Source: Nucisporomicrobium flavum
Lineage (GTDB): Bacteria; Actinomycetota; Actinomycetes; Mycobacteriales; Micromonosporaceae
Length of the DNA: 64,000 bases
Direction of reading: 5' to 3'
Assembly: GCF_016464385.1 (NCBI RefSeq)
Contig: NZ_JADMLH010000019.1
Span: 93,028-157,027, forward strand
The notes under the pieces: generated by a model
What the model was told of the DNA's origin: nothing
The model's input: the letters and a program-made list of their open reading frames with translations, nothing else
Databases searched by the model: none
Position numbers and translations under genes: made by a program
Shown here: positions 38,037 through 46,729 of the stretch, in pieces
Position numbering within the stretch: the first letter of the stretch is position 1
Layout of the letters: each line of letters begins with the position of its first letter

Positions 38037-39251
38037 CTACAGCGGCTGCCAGAGGGCTGCGACGTTCGGGGGTTCCCAGGTCACGAGCGAGGTGTGGGCG
38101 ATGCGGCACTGGTAACGCTTGCCGTCGTACGTGACGATCTGGCCCAGCTGGTAGGCCACGTTCGGGGCCCAGGCGGCGCCGGCCGGCGGGGCCGTGGTCG
38201 TCGGGCGGGTCGCCGGCGGGGTCGTTGTCGGCGCTGTGGTGGGTGCCGTGGTCGGCGGGGTGGTGGGAATGGTCGTCGGCGGGCGGGTTACGGGGGTGGT
38301 GGTCGGCGGGGCAGGTGGGGTGGTTGCCGTGCAGTCGTCCGCCGGGGCGATGGAGTCCGTGTGGGTTGTGCCCGCCGAGCGGTACGACGCGATCGCCGCG
38401 TTCGCCTGGGCCGGGGTCAGGACCTGGCGCTTGGCGTGGAAGACGTAGTCGATCGACTCCTGCCAGACCGAGGTGGCTCCCGCCGACCGGCCCGCGAGGT
38501 CGATGAACCACTGGTTGAAGTCGATGGACATCTTCTGCCTCGGGTAGACCTTGCCCGAGTGGTCGCCGACGAGGGCGCCGTCGATGTAGTACTTCACGTG
38601 GCCGTCGGCGACCGTGGCCATGACGTCGTGCCAGCCCGCGATGCTCCTGGCCTGCTGGCTGTGCTGGTTGTCGGCGTACCAGGGGTCGGCCACGTACGTG
38701 TACCAGGTGGTCTGGTAGTTGATCGGTCCGGCCTCGCCCCAGCCGCCGTTGGGCAGGTACTCCGAGAAGTCCATCTCCGAGTAGAGCGGGTCCTTCGGGG
38801 CTGCCAGCGGCGAGATCGTGTAGAACGTCTGGTTCACGTGGTCGCCGTCGGGGCCGGTGGACGGCGCGTCGGCGAACTTGATGCGGGCGAGGTAGGTGCC
38901 CTCGAGGAAGCGGCGGTTGCTCTGCGAGAACTCGGCGTGCGACGTGCCGGCCGCGGTGCCGTTCGTCTTGGCGGTGAGCTGCGCTACCCGCTGACCGTCC
39001 ACGGTCGGGAAGGACACGTTGTCGGCCAGCCAGCTCGCGCCCGGTACGCCTGGCCCGCCCGCCTGGCCGCGGATGCTCCAGCCGCGCTGGGACAGCGCTG
39101 GGTCCGTACGGGAGGAGTAGCTGAAGTCGTCGAACAGCGCGCCGCATGCGGTGGCCGCGCTGCTGCTCGGGGCGGCGGCGATGCCGTAGGCGAGCGCGCC
39201 CGCGGTGGCGGCGAGCGTGGCGCCGACGGTGATGGTGCGTTTCCGGCCCAT
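38037..39251 (-). CDS. secreted GH16-like hydrolase with chitin-binding module
   Basis: 404 aa. Signal peptide of about 32 residues, a jelly-roll domain (about 36-300) with the GH16-type catalytic pattern E159-x-D161-x-x-E164 (SEMDFSEY), a Thr/Pro linker (about 308-358) and a C-terminal CBM5/12-type module (AWAPNVAYQLGQIVTYDG, with KRYQC and WEPPNV). It probably cleaves an extracellular beta-glucan or related polymer. Divergent from a GntR/UTRA regulator. Confidence 0.85.
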   Translation of the reverse strand: MGRKRTITVGATLAATAGALAYGIAAAPSSSAATACGALFDDFSYSSRTDPALSQRGWSIRGQAGGPGVPGASWLADNVSFPTVDGQRVAQLTAKTNGTAAGTSHAEFSQSNRRFLEGTYLARIKFADAPSTGPDGDHVNQTFYTISPLAAPKDPLYSEMDFSEYLPNGGWGEAGPINYQTTWYTYVADPWYADNQHSQQARSIAGWHDVMATVADGHVKYYIDGALVGDHSGKVYPRQKMSIDFNQWFIDLAGRSAGATSVWQESIDYVFHAKRQVLTPAQANAAIASYRSAGTTHTDSIAPADDCTATTPPAPPTTTPVTRPPTTIPTTPPTTAPTTAPTTTPPATRPTTTAPPAGAAWAPNVAYQLGQIVTYDGKRYQCRIAHTSLVTWEPPNVAALWQPL

Positions 39252-39285
39252 GGGGGAAGGGCCTCCTCGGGTATCGGGGATGTTT

Positions 39286-39346
39286 ACCAGTGGTCAACAC
39301 ACAACCCGGCGGTAGTGGTGATCGTCAATAGTCGTGACCTGTGGTC
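39286..39346. promoter_or_regulatory. two dyads in the GH16-like/GntR divergent spacer
   Basis: ACCAGTGGT (39286-39294) and GACCTGTGGTC (39336-39346) are small dyads resembling half-sites used by HutC-type GntR regulators such as DasR. They lie between the two divergent starts, so the regulator may control both genes. Not verified. Confidence 0.4.
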
Positions 39347-39443
39347 CGGCTTAAATCACGGCCTGCTGGAATGGCCAGTGGACAAGATGGACAAGCCCGC
39401 GCGGACCCGGCAGAGTGCAGACCACCGGTGGAGGGCGGTGGGG

Positions 39444-40142
39444 ATGCGGCGGGGCGAGGTTCAGGAACGGTTGCGCGAGCTGATCGCGAGCTTGCCGCCC
39501 GGCGATGCGCTGCCCTCCGAGCGGGACCTCAGCGGCGCGCTGGGTGCTTCCCGGCCGACGATCCGGGCCGCCATCGAGGAGCTGGCCCGCGAGGGTCTTC
39601 TGGTACGCCGGCACGGCCGCGGCACGTTCACCGGCCCGCCCAAGATCTCGCAGGAGGTGCCCTCGACGGCGTACCTGCCGCCCGCGGAGGGTGACTGGGC
39701 CAGCGAGGTGCTGGAGTTCGGCGTGGTGCCGGCGGGTCCGCGGCTGGGGTCGCGGATGCGGGTGTCGCCCGGCGCCGAGCTGGTTCGGGCGTTGCGCCGG
39801 CGGATCGTCGACGGCGGGGTGATCGCCCTGGAGGAGATCCATATTCCTTGTGCCGTCGCCCCGGGCCTGGCGCGGGACGACTTCGCCGCCGGGTCGCTCT
39901 ACCGTCAGCTGCGCGATCGGCATGGGGTGGTTCCGGCCGAGGCGCTGCAGACCACCGAGCCGACGGTGACGGATGCCGCCGAGTCGCGGCTGCTCGGGGT
40001 GCCGCTGCACTCCCCCGCCCTGCTCTTCGAACGCACCACCCGCGATGGGGACGGCCGCATCATCGAGTTCGCCCGGTCGGTGTACCGGGGCGACCGGTAC
40101 CGCATCACCCAGCATCTGAAGCTGGGCCCCGAATCCGGCTGA
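39444..40142 (+). CDS. GntR family regulator with UTRA domain (HutC subfamily)
   Basis: 232 aa from the ATG at 39444, which has GGAGGG 8 nt upstream; an earlier ATG at 39387 has no good site. Winged-helix domain: LPPGDALPSERDLSGALGAS, then RPTIRAAIEELAREG and RRHGRGTF. The UTRA effector domain follows, with EIHIPCAVAPGL and SVYRGDRYRI. Effectors are usually small sugars or metabolites. It likely regulates the divergent secreted enzyme. Confidence 0.9.
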   Translation: MRRGEVQERLRELIASLPPGDALPSERDLSGALGASRPTIRAAIEELAREGLLVRRHGRGTFTGPPKISQEVPSTAYLPPAEGDWASEVLEFGVVPAGPRLGSRMRVSPGAELVRALRRRIVDGGVIALEEIHIPCAVAPGLARDDFAAGSLYRQLRDRHGVVPAEALQTTEPTVTDAAESRLLGVPLHSPALLFERTTRDGDGRIIEFARSVYRGDRYRITQHLKLGPESG

Positions 40143-40238
40143 CCCGCGAAGACGGTGTGACCGATCCGGCCGCCCATCCGGTCCTATCAGCAGAGGGCCG
40201 AGCCCAGCGGGGGCCGGACCGGACAGCGAGGAGAACCG

Positions 40239-40859
40239 GTGGACGCGGATCTGCGGCAGCATTTCGACCGGGCGGTCACCGACGACCCCGGCGCCGACCC
40301 CGGCGAGATCGCGCTCGCCGCCATCGCCGAGGGCGGACGGATCCGCCGGCGGCGCCGGCAGCTGGCGGGTGCCGGGGTGGCTGCCGGAGTGGTGGCTCTG
40401 CTGGCCGTGGTCGGTGGCGTGAGCCTCCGGTCGGAGCCGACAGGGCCGGCGGGCCCTCCGATGACGGTTGCGGCGGCGATGATGCCGGTGGCGGCGCCGT
40501 CCTGCTCGGAGAAGCCGGTGGAGAGCGATGCCAGTGACGTTGCGATCTTCCTGGGTACCGAGGCGACCGATCCGCAGCGCTCGGCGGTGGGGGCGGCGCT
40601 GCGCGGGGATCCGCGGGTCGCGGAGCTGCAGTTCGAGAGCCGCGAGCAGGCCTGGGAACGGTTCCGCGCGTTGTGGGCGGACAGCCCGGACTTCGTCGAG
40701 GCGGTCAGCCCGAGTCAGCTGCCCGAGTCGTACCGCCTGCGGATGGTGGACCCGTCGCAGTACCGGGGCTTTGTGACGGCGTACGCCGCGATGGACGGCG
40801 TCGAGCAGATCGTCGGCCGGGTGTGCCCGGTGAGCGCCCCGATCGGCGGCGTCCAGTGA
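40239..40859 (+). CDS. membrane protein with FtsX-like extracellular domain
   Basis: 206 aa from a GTG after GAGGAG. Cytoplasmic N-terminus with a basic RRRRRQ stretch, one transmembrane segment (about residues 43-63), then an outside domain like the FtsX ectodomain: VAIFLGTEATDPQRSAVGAA, SREQAWERF and PESYRLRMVDPSQYRGF. It overlaps the following sigma gene (GTGA), so it is probably its membrane regulator, although it precedes the sigma gene. Confidence 0.75.
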   Translation: MDADLRQHFDRAVTDDPGADPGEIALAAIAEGGRIRRRRRQLAGAGVAAGVVALLAVVGGVSLRSEPTGPAGPPMTVAAAMMPVAAPSCSEKPVESDASDVAIFLGTEATDPQRSAVGAALRGDPRVAELQFESREQAWERFRALWADSPDFVEAVSPSQLPESYRLRMVDPSQYRGFVTAYAAMDGVEQIVGRVCPVSAPIGGVQ

Positions 40860-41431
40860 CGGACACCGTGACCACGCCCCGGCCGGTGGACGGCGGCGCC
40901 CCGGCCGGGTGGGGTGCCGGCCGCCGCCGGACGAAGGCCGCCCGGGACGAGGAGTTCACGGCGTTCGTGGAGTCCGCCGCCACCCGGCTGCGGCGCAGCG
41001 CGTACCTGATGTGCCGGGACTGGCATCTCGCCCAGGACCTGACCCAGCAGACCTTCGCCAAGATGTACGCCTCCTGGGACCGGATCCGCACCGGCACGAA
41101 CCCCGAGGGCTACAGCCGGCGGGTGCTGATGAACCTCGTCTTCGACCAGCAGCGGCGGCGCAGCGGCTCCGAGGTCGTCCTGGCGGACCTGCCGGACCGG
41201 CCGGACGGCGCGGCGGCCGGCACGCCCGAGTTGCGCCTCGCCCTGGTCGACGCGCTGGCCACCCTGTCCGTCGAGGACCGGGCCGTGCTGGTGTTGCGGC
41301 ACGCCGAGGACCACAGCGTCGACACGGTGGCCACGATTCTCGGCGTCTCCGGGTCGGTGGTGAAGATGCGCACCGCCCGGGCCCTGGCCCGCCTGCGTTC
41401 CCTGCTCGGCGAGGACTTCGTCGACGGCTGA
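40856..41431 (+). CDS. SigE-family ECF sigma factor
   Basis: 191 aa from a GTG overlapping the upstream stop. Region 2 includes RRSAYLMCRDWHLAQDLTQQ and TFAKMYASWDRI; region 4 includes LATLSVEDRAVLVLRHAEDH and ILGVSGSVVKMRTARALARL. Redirects RNA polymerase to a small regulon. Paired with the FtsX-ectodomain-like protein. Confidence 0.9.
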   Translation: MTDTVTTPRPVDGGAPAGWGAGRRRTKAARDEEFTAFVESAATRLRRSAYLMCRDWHLAQDLTQQTFAKMYASWDRIRTGTNPEGYSRRVLMNLVFDQQRRRSGSEVVLADLPDRPDGAAAGTPELRLALVDALATLSVEDRAVLVLRHAEDHSVDTVATILGVSGSVVKMRTARALARLRSLLGEDFVDG

Positions 41432-41440
41432 GCCGCAGCG

Positions 41441-42700
41441 CTAGCCGGCGAGTGCCTCGCGCAGGCGCTCGTCGGCCTGCCGGTCGGCGCGGGCTATCGG
41501 GCCCCTGGGCAGGGCCGCGACCGCCGCCGCCAGCATGAGGACCGTGCCGGCGAAGACGAAGGACCAGGGCAGGCCGCCCGGCTGGTCGACGATCACCCCG
41601 GCCACCGCGCCGCCCGCTGCGCTGCCCCCGACGGACACGGTCACCACCCAGGTGTACGCCTCGTTCAGCATCGCCGCGGGCGCGAGGCGTCCCACCAGGT
41701 TGTTCTCGACCGTGAGCGCGGGTGCGATCGTGGCGCCGCCCACGACGAGGGCCACGCCGAGCGCCGGCGGGCCGGGCATGACCGCGAGGACCAGGAAGCT
41801 GACCGAGACCGCCGCGAGGAGCCAGGCGAACTGGCGTGCCAGGGCCATCGCGGGCCGGCGGGTGCCGAACCAGATGCCGCCGATCGCGCTGCCGATGCCC
41901 CAGACGCCGAGCAGGATGCCGCCGAGGCCGTCGCCGCCGCCGTGCCGGTTGGCGTACGCGGGAACGATCACCCCCGCCGCCCCGAACGCGATGCCCAGCG
42001 CGGCGACGCAGAGCAGCAGCACCGGGAAGCCGTCGGCCTTGAGCGGGCCCAGCCCGCGCGCCCCCTCGGCGGACCCGTGCCGCGTCCAGTGCCGCATGAT
42101 CGGCAGCAGTGCGACCCGGACCGTCCCGCCCAGCGTGGCCACCGCCGCGAAGCCGATCGCCACCGCCGGGTCGTGCGCGACCACGACGAACGCCGCGACC
42201 AGCATCGGGCCGAGCACGAAGACGAGTTCGAACAGGGACGTCTCGGCCGCCATCGCCGCGGCGCGCAGGGCGTGGTGGCCCGTGCCGGGGGCGGTCGCGT
42301 CGGTCCAGGCCCTGCGGATCGCGGCGCTCAGCGGCGGGTACGTGGCCCCGGCCAGCGCCGCCGCCACGACGATCACCGGCAGGGCCGCCGCGCCGCCACG
42401 GCTGGCGAGGATGAGCCCGGCGAGCGCGACGGGGTGCAGGACCGCGGTGAGCAGCAGGACGGGCGTGGGACCGATCCGGTCGGCGATGCGCCCGGCGACA
42501 GGGCTGACCGCCGCGCCCGCGAGCGCGTACAGGCCGCCGGCGAGGCCCGCGGCGGCGTACCGGCCGGTGGCCTGCTGCACCAGGAGGAGCAGGGCGAGCG
42601 GGGTCATGCCGATGCCGAGGCGGGCGAGGATGCCGACGACGAGCAGGACCCGGCCGCCCGGCATACGCCAGACGCCGAGGTACTGACGCAACGCGGTCAT
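41441..42700 (-). CDS. MFS transporter
   Basis: 419 aa with about 12 transmembrane helices and the MFS loop-2 motif GRIADRIGPTPVL. Substrate unknown; many similar actinobacterial proteins are drug-efflux pumps. Convergent with the sigma gene (9 nt between stops). Confidence 0.85.
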   Translation of the reverse strand: MTALRQYLGVWRMPGGRVLLVVGILARLGIGMTPLALLLLVQQATGRYAAAGLAGGLYALAGAAVSPVAGRIADRIGPTPVLLLTAVLHPVALAGLILASRGGAAALPVIVVAAALAGATYPPLSAAIRRAWTDATAPGTGHHALRAAAMAAETSLFELVFVLGPMLVAAFVVVAHDPAVAIGFAAVATLGGTVRVALLPIMRHWTRHGSAEGARGLGPLKADGFPVLLLCVAALGIAFGAAGVIVPAYANRHGGGDGLGGILLGVWGIGSAIGGIWFGTRRPAMALARQFAWLLAAVSVSFLVLAVMPGPPALGVALVVGGATIAPALTVENNLVGRLAPAAMLNEAYTWVVTVSVGGSAAGGAVAGVIVDQPGGLPWSFVFAGTVLMLAAAVAALPRGPIARADRQADERLREALAG

Positions 42701-42820
42701 GGTCCTCCTCCCGGGTCAGGCGAAACGAGCGCCGGCTCGCGGCGTGACGGCGGTCGATGGCCGGAGTGACGGCGATCATTGGCCGGCGTGCCGGGCGGCG
42801 ATCGGGGCGTAACGAGCGAA

Positions 42821-42853
42821 AGCCGCCTCCGACCCTAACTGTCGGAGGCGGCT
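42821..42853 (-). terminator. htpX terminator
   Basis: A perfect 13-bp stem AGCCGCCTCCGAC / GTCGGAGGCGGCT with a 7-nt loop lies 26 nt after the htpX stop, followed on the minus strand by TTCGCTCG. Confidence 0.7.
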
Positions 42854-42878
42854 CGGCTACCGGGTTGTGAGGCGGCAC

Positions 42879-43766
42879 TCAGCGCTGGAACTGCACCGGA
42901 CCGTTGCCCGTGATCGCGGCCAGCTGGTGCAGGCGCTTGATGCGCTCGGCCATCGGCGGGTGCGTCGAGAAGAGCCCCGCGATGCCGCCGCTGCGCAGCG
43001 GGTTGGCGATCATCAGGTGCGCCGAGGTGGCCAGCTGACCCTCGGCCGGCAGGGGCATGCGCTGGGCGCCGTACTGAATCTTCTCGAGGGCGCTCGCCAG
43101 GGCGAGCGGGTCCCGGGTCAGGGTGGCTCCCGAGGCGTCCGCCTGGTATTCGCGGTTGCGGCTGATGGCCAGCTGGATGATCGACGCCGCGAGCGGGCCG
43201 AGGATCAGCATGAGCAGCAGCGCGGCCGGGTTGGGGCCGTCGTCGTCGTCCGACCCGCCGAGCGGCAGGAAGATCGCGAGCTGGGCGGCCATCGTGACGA
43301 TGCCGGCCAGGGCGGCGGCGACGCTGGAGATCAGGATGTCGCGGTTGTAGACGTGGGACAGCTCGTGGCCGATGACGCCGCGCAGCTCACGCCGGTCGAG
43401 GAGCTGGGTGATGCCCACGGTCACCGCCACGGCGGCGTTACGCGGGTTGCGGCCGGTGGCGAACGCGTTGGGCTGCAGCGCGGGGCTCACGTACAGGCGG
43501 GGCATCGGCTGGCCCGCGTCCGTGGCCAGCTCGCGGACGATTTGGTAGAGCGCGGGGAACTCCGCCTCGGTGACCGGCCGCGCGCGCATGGCCCGCAACG
43601 CGAGCTTGTCCGAGAAGAAGTAGGTGCCGGCGTTCATCGCCAGCGACAGGACGACGGCGAAGACCAGGCCGCCGCTTCCGCCGAGCCAGTATCCGACGGC
43701 GAGAATCATGGCGGTGAGCAGACCCAGCAGAGCGGCCGTCTTGAGGCCGTTGTGATGGCTGTGCAT
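42879..43766 (-). CDS. htpX: membrane zinc metalloprotease HtpX
   Basis: 295 aa from the ATG at 43766 (MHSHHNGLKTAALLGLLTAM), with AAGGAG upstream. Four membrane segments, the zinc motif HELSH (134-138) and the third ligand in NREYQAD (E207). Degrades misfolded membrane proteins. The frame extends 23 codons upstream without homology. Confidence 0.95.
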   Translation of the reverse strand: MHSHHNGLKTAALLGLLTAMILAVGYWLGGSGGLVFAVVLSLAMNAGTYFFSDKLALRAMRARPVTEAEFPALYQIVRELATDAGQPMPRLYVSPALQPNAFATGRNPRNAAVAVTVGITQLLDRRELRGVIGHELSHVYNRDILISSVAAALAGIVTMAAQLAIFLPLGGSDDDDGPNPAALLLMLILGPLAASIIQLAISRNREYQADASGATLTRDPLALASALEKIQYGAQRMPLPAEGQLATSAHLMIANPLRSGGIAGLFSTHPPMAERIKRLHQLAAITGNGPVQFQR

Positions 43767-43875
43767 TGATGACTCCTTCAGCACGCGGGCCGGTGGGCCC
43801 ACGTCTGATGAAACATCGCCGCGCCGGGAAATCATCCGGAGGTGACTGTGAGTTGGCTGAGCGGCTGCGGTGCGT

Positions 43876-44676
43876 TCAGTAGTTCACGTCGTAGTCGCGG
43901 ATCCGCTCGGTGTGGCTCGTGCCGTCGCTGAGGGTGATGCTGACCCGGGGATTCGTCGAGCCGTTGAAGCCGGTCTCATCCATGAGCAGCCCCCACAGGT
44001 TGTCCGGCTCGCGCTGCGGCCACCAGGCCGTGAAGCGACCGTTCGTGACCGTGGCGCGCACCCGTCTGCCCTGGGCTTCGAAGACGACGCCGGTGACCTT
44101 GGAACCGGCCTTGCCCGCGACCATGAACTGGGTGCTCGACAGCCCTCCGGACGTCTTCAGCACCCCGATCGTGGCGAGACCGTCCGCGGGTGGCGTCTCG
44201 GCGAGGGGGCCGGACATCGACTCGTTCTCCCCGTCGACGAAGTCCGGCGAGGGGGCGGTCGACCTGAGGCACTGCGCCTCACCGTCCGCGGACGCCAGGT
44301 AGGTCATCACCCAGGAGCCGCGTACCTCGACGACCTGGGGTTGGTAATCGCCGAGCGGGACACGGGTCCACCCCGCGCACTCCTTCGCGTAGCGGGCGGC
44401 CTCCTGCGCCGTGGCCGGGCGCGGGTCGGCGTCCCAGGTGGCGAAGGCCGCGTCGTCGGCACCGAGGATGGGGGCGACGACGAGCCCCGCGACCGCCACG
44501 ACCGCCACCAGGGCGTATCGGGCGGCGTGCGTGCGGCGAACCGGGCGGAGGGGCGTGGCGGAGGGCCCGGTCGCGGTCACGCGGGCCAGCGTGGCCATGG
44601 CGCGTGGCGATCGGGCGAGGTCGTCGGGAACGTCACGCGCCGGGTCGTGGCGGCGGAGCTGGTCGTCGAGGGTCAT
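43876..44676 (-). CDS. sigma-associated single-pass membrane protein
   Basis: 266 aa; start ATG at 44676 (or GTG at 44679), overlapping the ECF sigma stop. A cytoplasmic 50-residue N-terminus (MTLDDQLRRHDPARDVPDDL), one transmembrane segment (YALVAVVAVAGLVVAPIL) and a roughly 190-residue outside domain with two cysteines. It resembles proteins encoded beside ECF factors in actinobacteria and may act as an anti-sigma or sensor. Identity below that level is uncertain. Confidence 0.65.
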   Translation of the reverse strand: MTLDDQLRRHDPARDVPDDLARSPRAMATLARVTATGPSATPLRPVRRTHAARYALVAVVAVAGLVVAPILGADDAAFATWDADPRPATAQEAARYAKECAGWTRVPLGDYQPQVVEVRGSWVMTYLASADGEAQCLRSTAPSPDFVDGENESMSGPLAETPPADGLATIGVLKTSGGLSSTQFMVAGKAGSKVTGVVFEAQGRRVRATVTNGRFTAWWPQREPDNLWGLLMDETGFNGSTNPRVSITLSDGTSHTERIRDYDVNY

Positions 44677-45224
44677 CACACGAATCCCTTCTCGCTGCGG
44701 GCGGTGGGCGCCGCAGCGTCCGAAGGAGTGCCGAGGTGGTGCCGGAGGAGGCCGCGGGCGCGGCTGAGGCGGATCCGGAAGGCCACCGGGGAGATGCCCA
44801 GCACCCGGGCGGCCTGAGCGCCGGTCAGCCCTTCCCACACCGACAGGCTCAGGGCCTCCTGGTGCGGCGCGCTGAGCCGGGCCCAGGCGTTCGCCAGGTC
44901 CACCGAGGTGGCGACGAGATCGTCGTGCTCGAGCGTCTGCCCGTCCAACGCAGCCTGACCGGCAATCCGCACCGACAGCGCCTGCCCGCGGGAATCGGAC
45001 CGCCGCTGGGCCAGGAGCAGGTGCCGGGTGATGCCGAAGAGCCAGGCGCGGGCCTCGCCCAGCTCGCCGGGGAGGTCGCTCAGGCGCTGCCACGCCACCG
45101 TGAACGCCTCGGCCGCGAGATCCTCGGCCTGGTCGGGCGGGTGTCCGCGCCGGATGACGAACCGTACGAGGTCGGCGTACGTGTGCGCGTACACCTGCTC
45201 GTACTGTTCCCGTGTCTCTGCCAC
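44676..45224 (-). CDS. ECF RNA polymerase sigma factor
   Basis: 182 aa from the GTG at 45224 (VAETREQYEQVYAHTYADLV). Region 2: HPPDQAEDLAAEAFTVAWQR; region 4: APHQEALSLSVWEGLTGAQA then ARVLGISPVAFRIRLSRARG. It lies 32 nt after nuoN on the same strand, so read-through from the nuo genes is possible. Confidence 0.88.
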   Translation of the reverse strand: MAETREQYEQVYAHTYADLVRFVIRRGHPPDQAEDLAAEAFTVAWQRLSDLPGELGEARAWLFGITRHLLLAQRRSDSRGQALSVRIAGQAALDGQTLEHDDLVATSVDLANAWARLSAPHQEALSLSVWEGLTGAQAARVLGISPVAFRIRLSRARGLLRHHLGTPSDAAAPTARSEKGFV

Positions 45225-45256
45225 ACCTGTTACATGTCGATCGCAGCGCGGGTGTT

Positions 45257-46729
45257 TCAGCCGTTGAGGAAGTCGAAGATCGCCTGTGGCGCGAAGCCGA
45301 GCACCACCGTGACCACCGCCGCCACCGCGATCGCCGCCGCCACGGGTCGCGCCACGGCGATCCGGGGGTGGGTAGCCGCCCGCAGCAGGTCCGGGTCGGC
45401 CACCGCGACCGGGCCGGCCTGCACCGGGCCGGTCAAGTGGACGCCGACGGGGTCCGGCGCCGTGTAGAGCAGCGCGGCGGCCCGGACGTAGTACGCCAGG
45501 GCGATCACCGCGTTGATCGCGACCACGCCGGCGAGCCAGCCCCAGTTCGCCGAGATGAGCGACTGCACGATCGCGACCTTGGCGAACAGCCCGGCCAGGC
45601 CCGGGGGCAGGCCCGCCAGCCCGGCCACGGCCAGGACGAACGCGGCCGCCAACCACCTGTTGCGCCGGCCGGCACCGCGGTAGTCGTCGAGGTCGCCGCC
45701 GTCCGTACCGGGGGCGCGGAACGCGGTGATCACGCTGAACGCGAGGAACTCGAGCGCGACGAAGAACACCGCGTACGCCAGGGCCGCGTCGATGCCGACC
45801 GCCCCCGCCGCCAGCGGCGCGATGATGTAGCCGGCCTGCGCGACCGACGACCACGCCAGCAGGCGGACCATCCGGGTCTGGCGCAGCGCGACCAGGTTGC
45901 CGACCGTCATCGTGAGCACGGCCAGCACCGCGACCAGCGGTCCCGTGTCGAGCCGCTGGACGACCGCGGCCAGCGCGAGCACGCCGCCGAGCTTCGAGGC
46001 CGTCGAGAGGTACGCGGCCACCGGCACCGGCGCGCCGTCGTACGTGGCCGGCGCCCAGGCGTGCAGGGGAACCGCCGCGACCTTGAACGCGAAGCCCACC
46101 ACGACCATCGCCGCGCCGACCGCCGCCAGCGACCGGAACTCCCCCGAGCCCACGGTCAGTGCCGAGAGGTGCAGCGCGCCGGTGGCGGCGTACAGGAGGG
46201 CGGCGCCGAGCAGGGCCACGGCCGTGGACACGACGCTGACCAGGAAGAACGTGACCGCGGCCGAGGTGCCGGCGCGGGACCCGCGGACGCGTCGGAGCCC
46301 GACCAGCACGTACAGCGGGAGGGTGAGCGTCTCCAGGCCGACGATCAGCGTGATGAGGTCACCGGCGTACGCGACGACGACCCCGCCGGTCATCGAGCAG
46401 GTGAGCAGGAAGCTGAACTCGCCCCGCGGCGCGAGCCCCATGCGCAGTGCCGGCGTCGACAGGGCCAGCACCCCGGCCGTCAGCGCGGCGAAGATCACCG
46501 TGGTCAGGGCGGCCCGCGGCGTCGTGATCCACGAGCACAGGTCGCCGCTGCAGAACGTCGACGGGCGGCCCGGCACGGCCAGCGCGCAGACCGCCGTACC
46601 GATGCTCCCGAGGATGCCGGCGAGCACCTGGAACCGGGCGAACGCCAGGTCGGCGACGAGCACGAGCAGCGCCGTGCCGGCCGCGGCGTACAGCGGGAGC
46701 AGGGCGACGTGGTTGACGGCCTGGGTCAT
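45257..46729 (-). CDS. nuoN: NADH-quinone oxidoreductase subunit N
   Basis: 490 aa, an antiporter-like membrane subunit with about 14 helices. Conserved KVAAVPLHAWAPATYDGAPV and the helix break LVGLETLTLPLYVLVGLR are present. Start ATG overlaps the nuoM stop (ATGA). Last gene of the nuoI-N run. Confidence 0.93.
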   Translation of the reverse strand: MTQAVNHVALLPLYAAAGTALLVLVADLAFARFQVLAGILGSIGTAVCALAVPGRPSTFCSGDLCSWITTPRAALTTVIFAALTAGVLALSTPALRMGLAPRGEFSFLLTCSMTGGVVVAYAGDLITLIVGLETLTLPLYVLVGLRRVRGSRAGTSAAVTFFLVSVVSTAVALLGAALLYAATGALHLSALTVGSGEFRSLAAVGAAMVVVGFAFKVAAVPLHAWAPATYDGAPVPVAAYLSTASKLGGVLALAAVVQRLDTGPLVAVLAVLTMTVGNLVALRQTRMVRLLAWSSVAQAGYIIAPLAAGAVGIDAALAYAVFFVALEFLAFSVITAFRAPGTDGGDLDDYRGAGRRNRWLAAAFVLAVAGLAGLPPGLAGLFAKVAIVQSLISANWGWLAGVVAINAVIALAYYVRAAALLYTAPDPVGVHLTGPVQAGPVAVADPDLLRAATHPRIAVARPVAAAIAVAAVVTVVLGFAPQAIFDFLNG

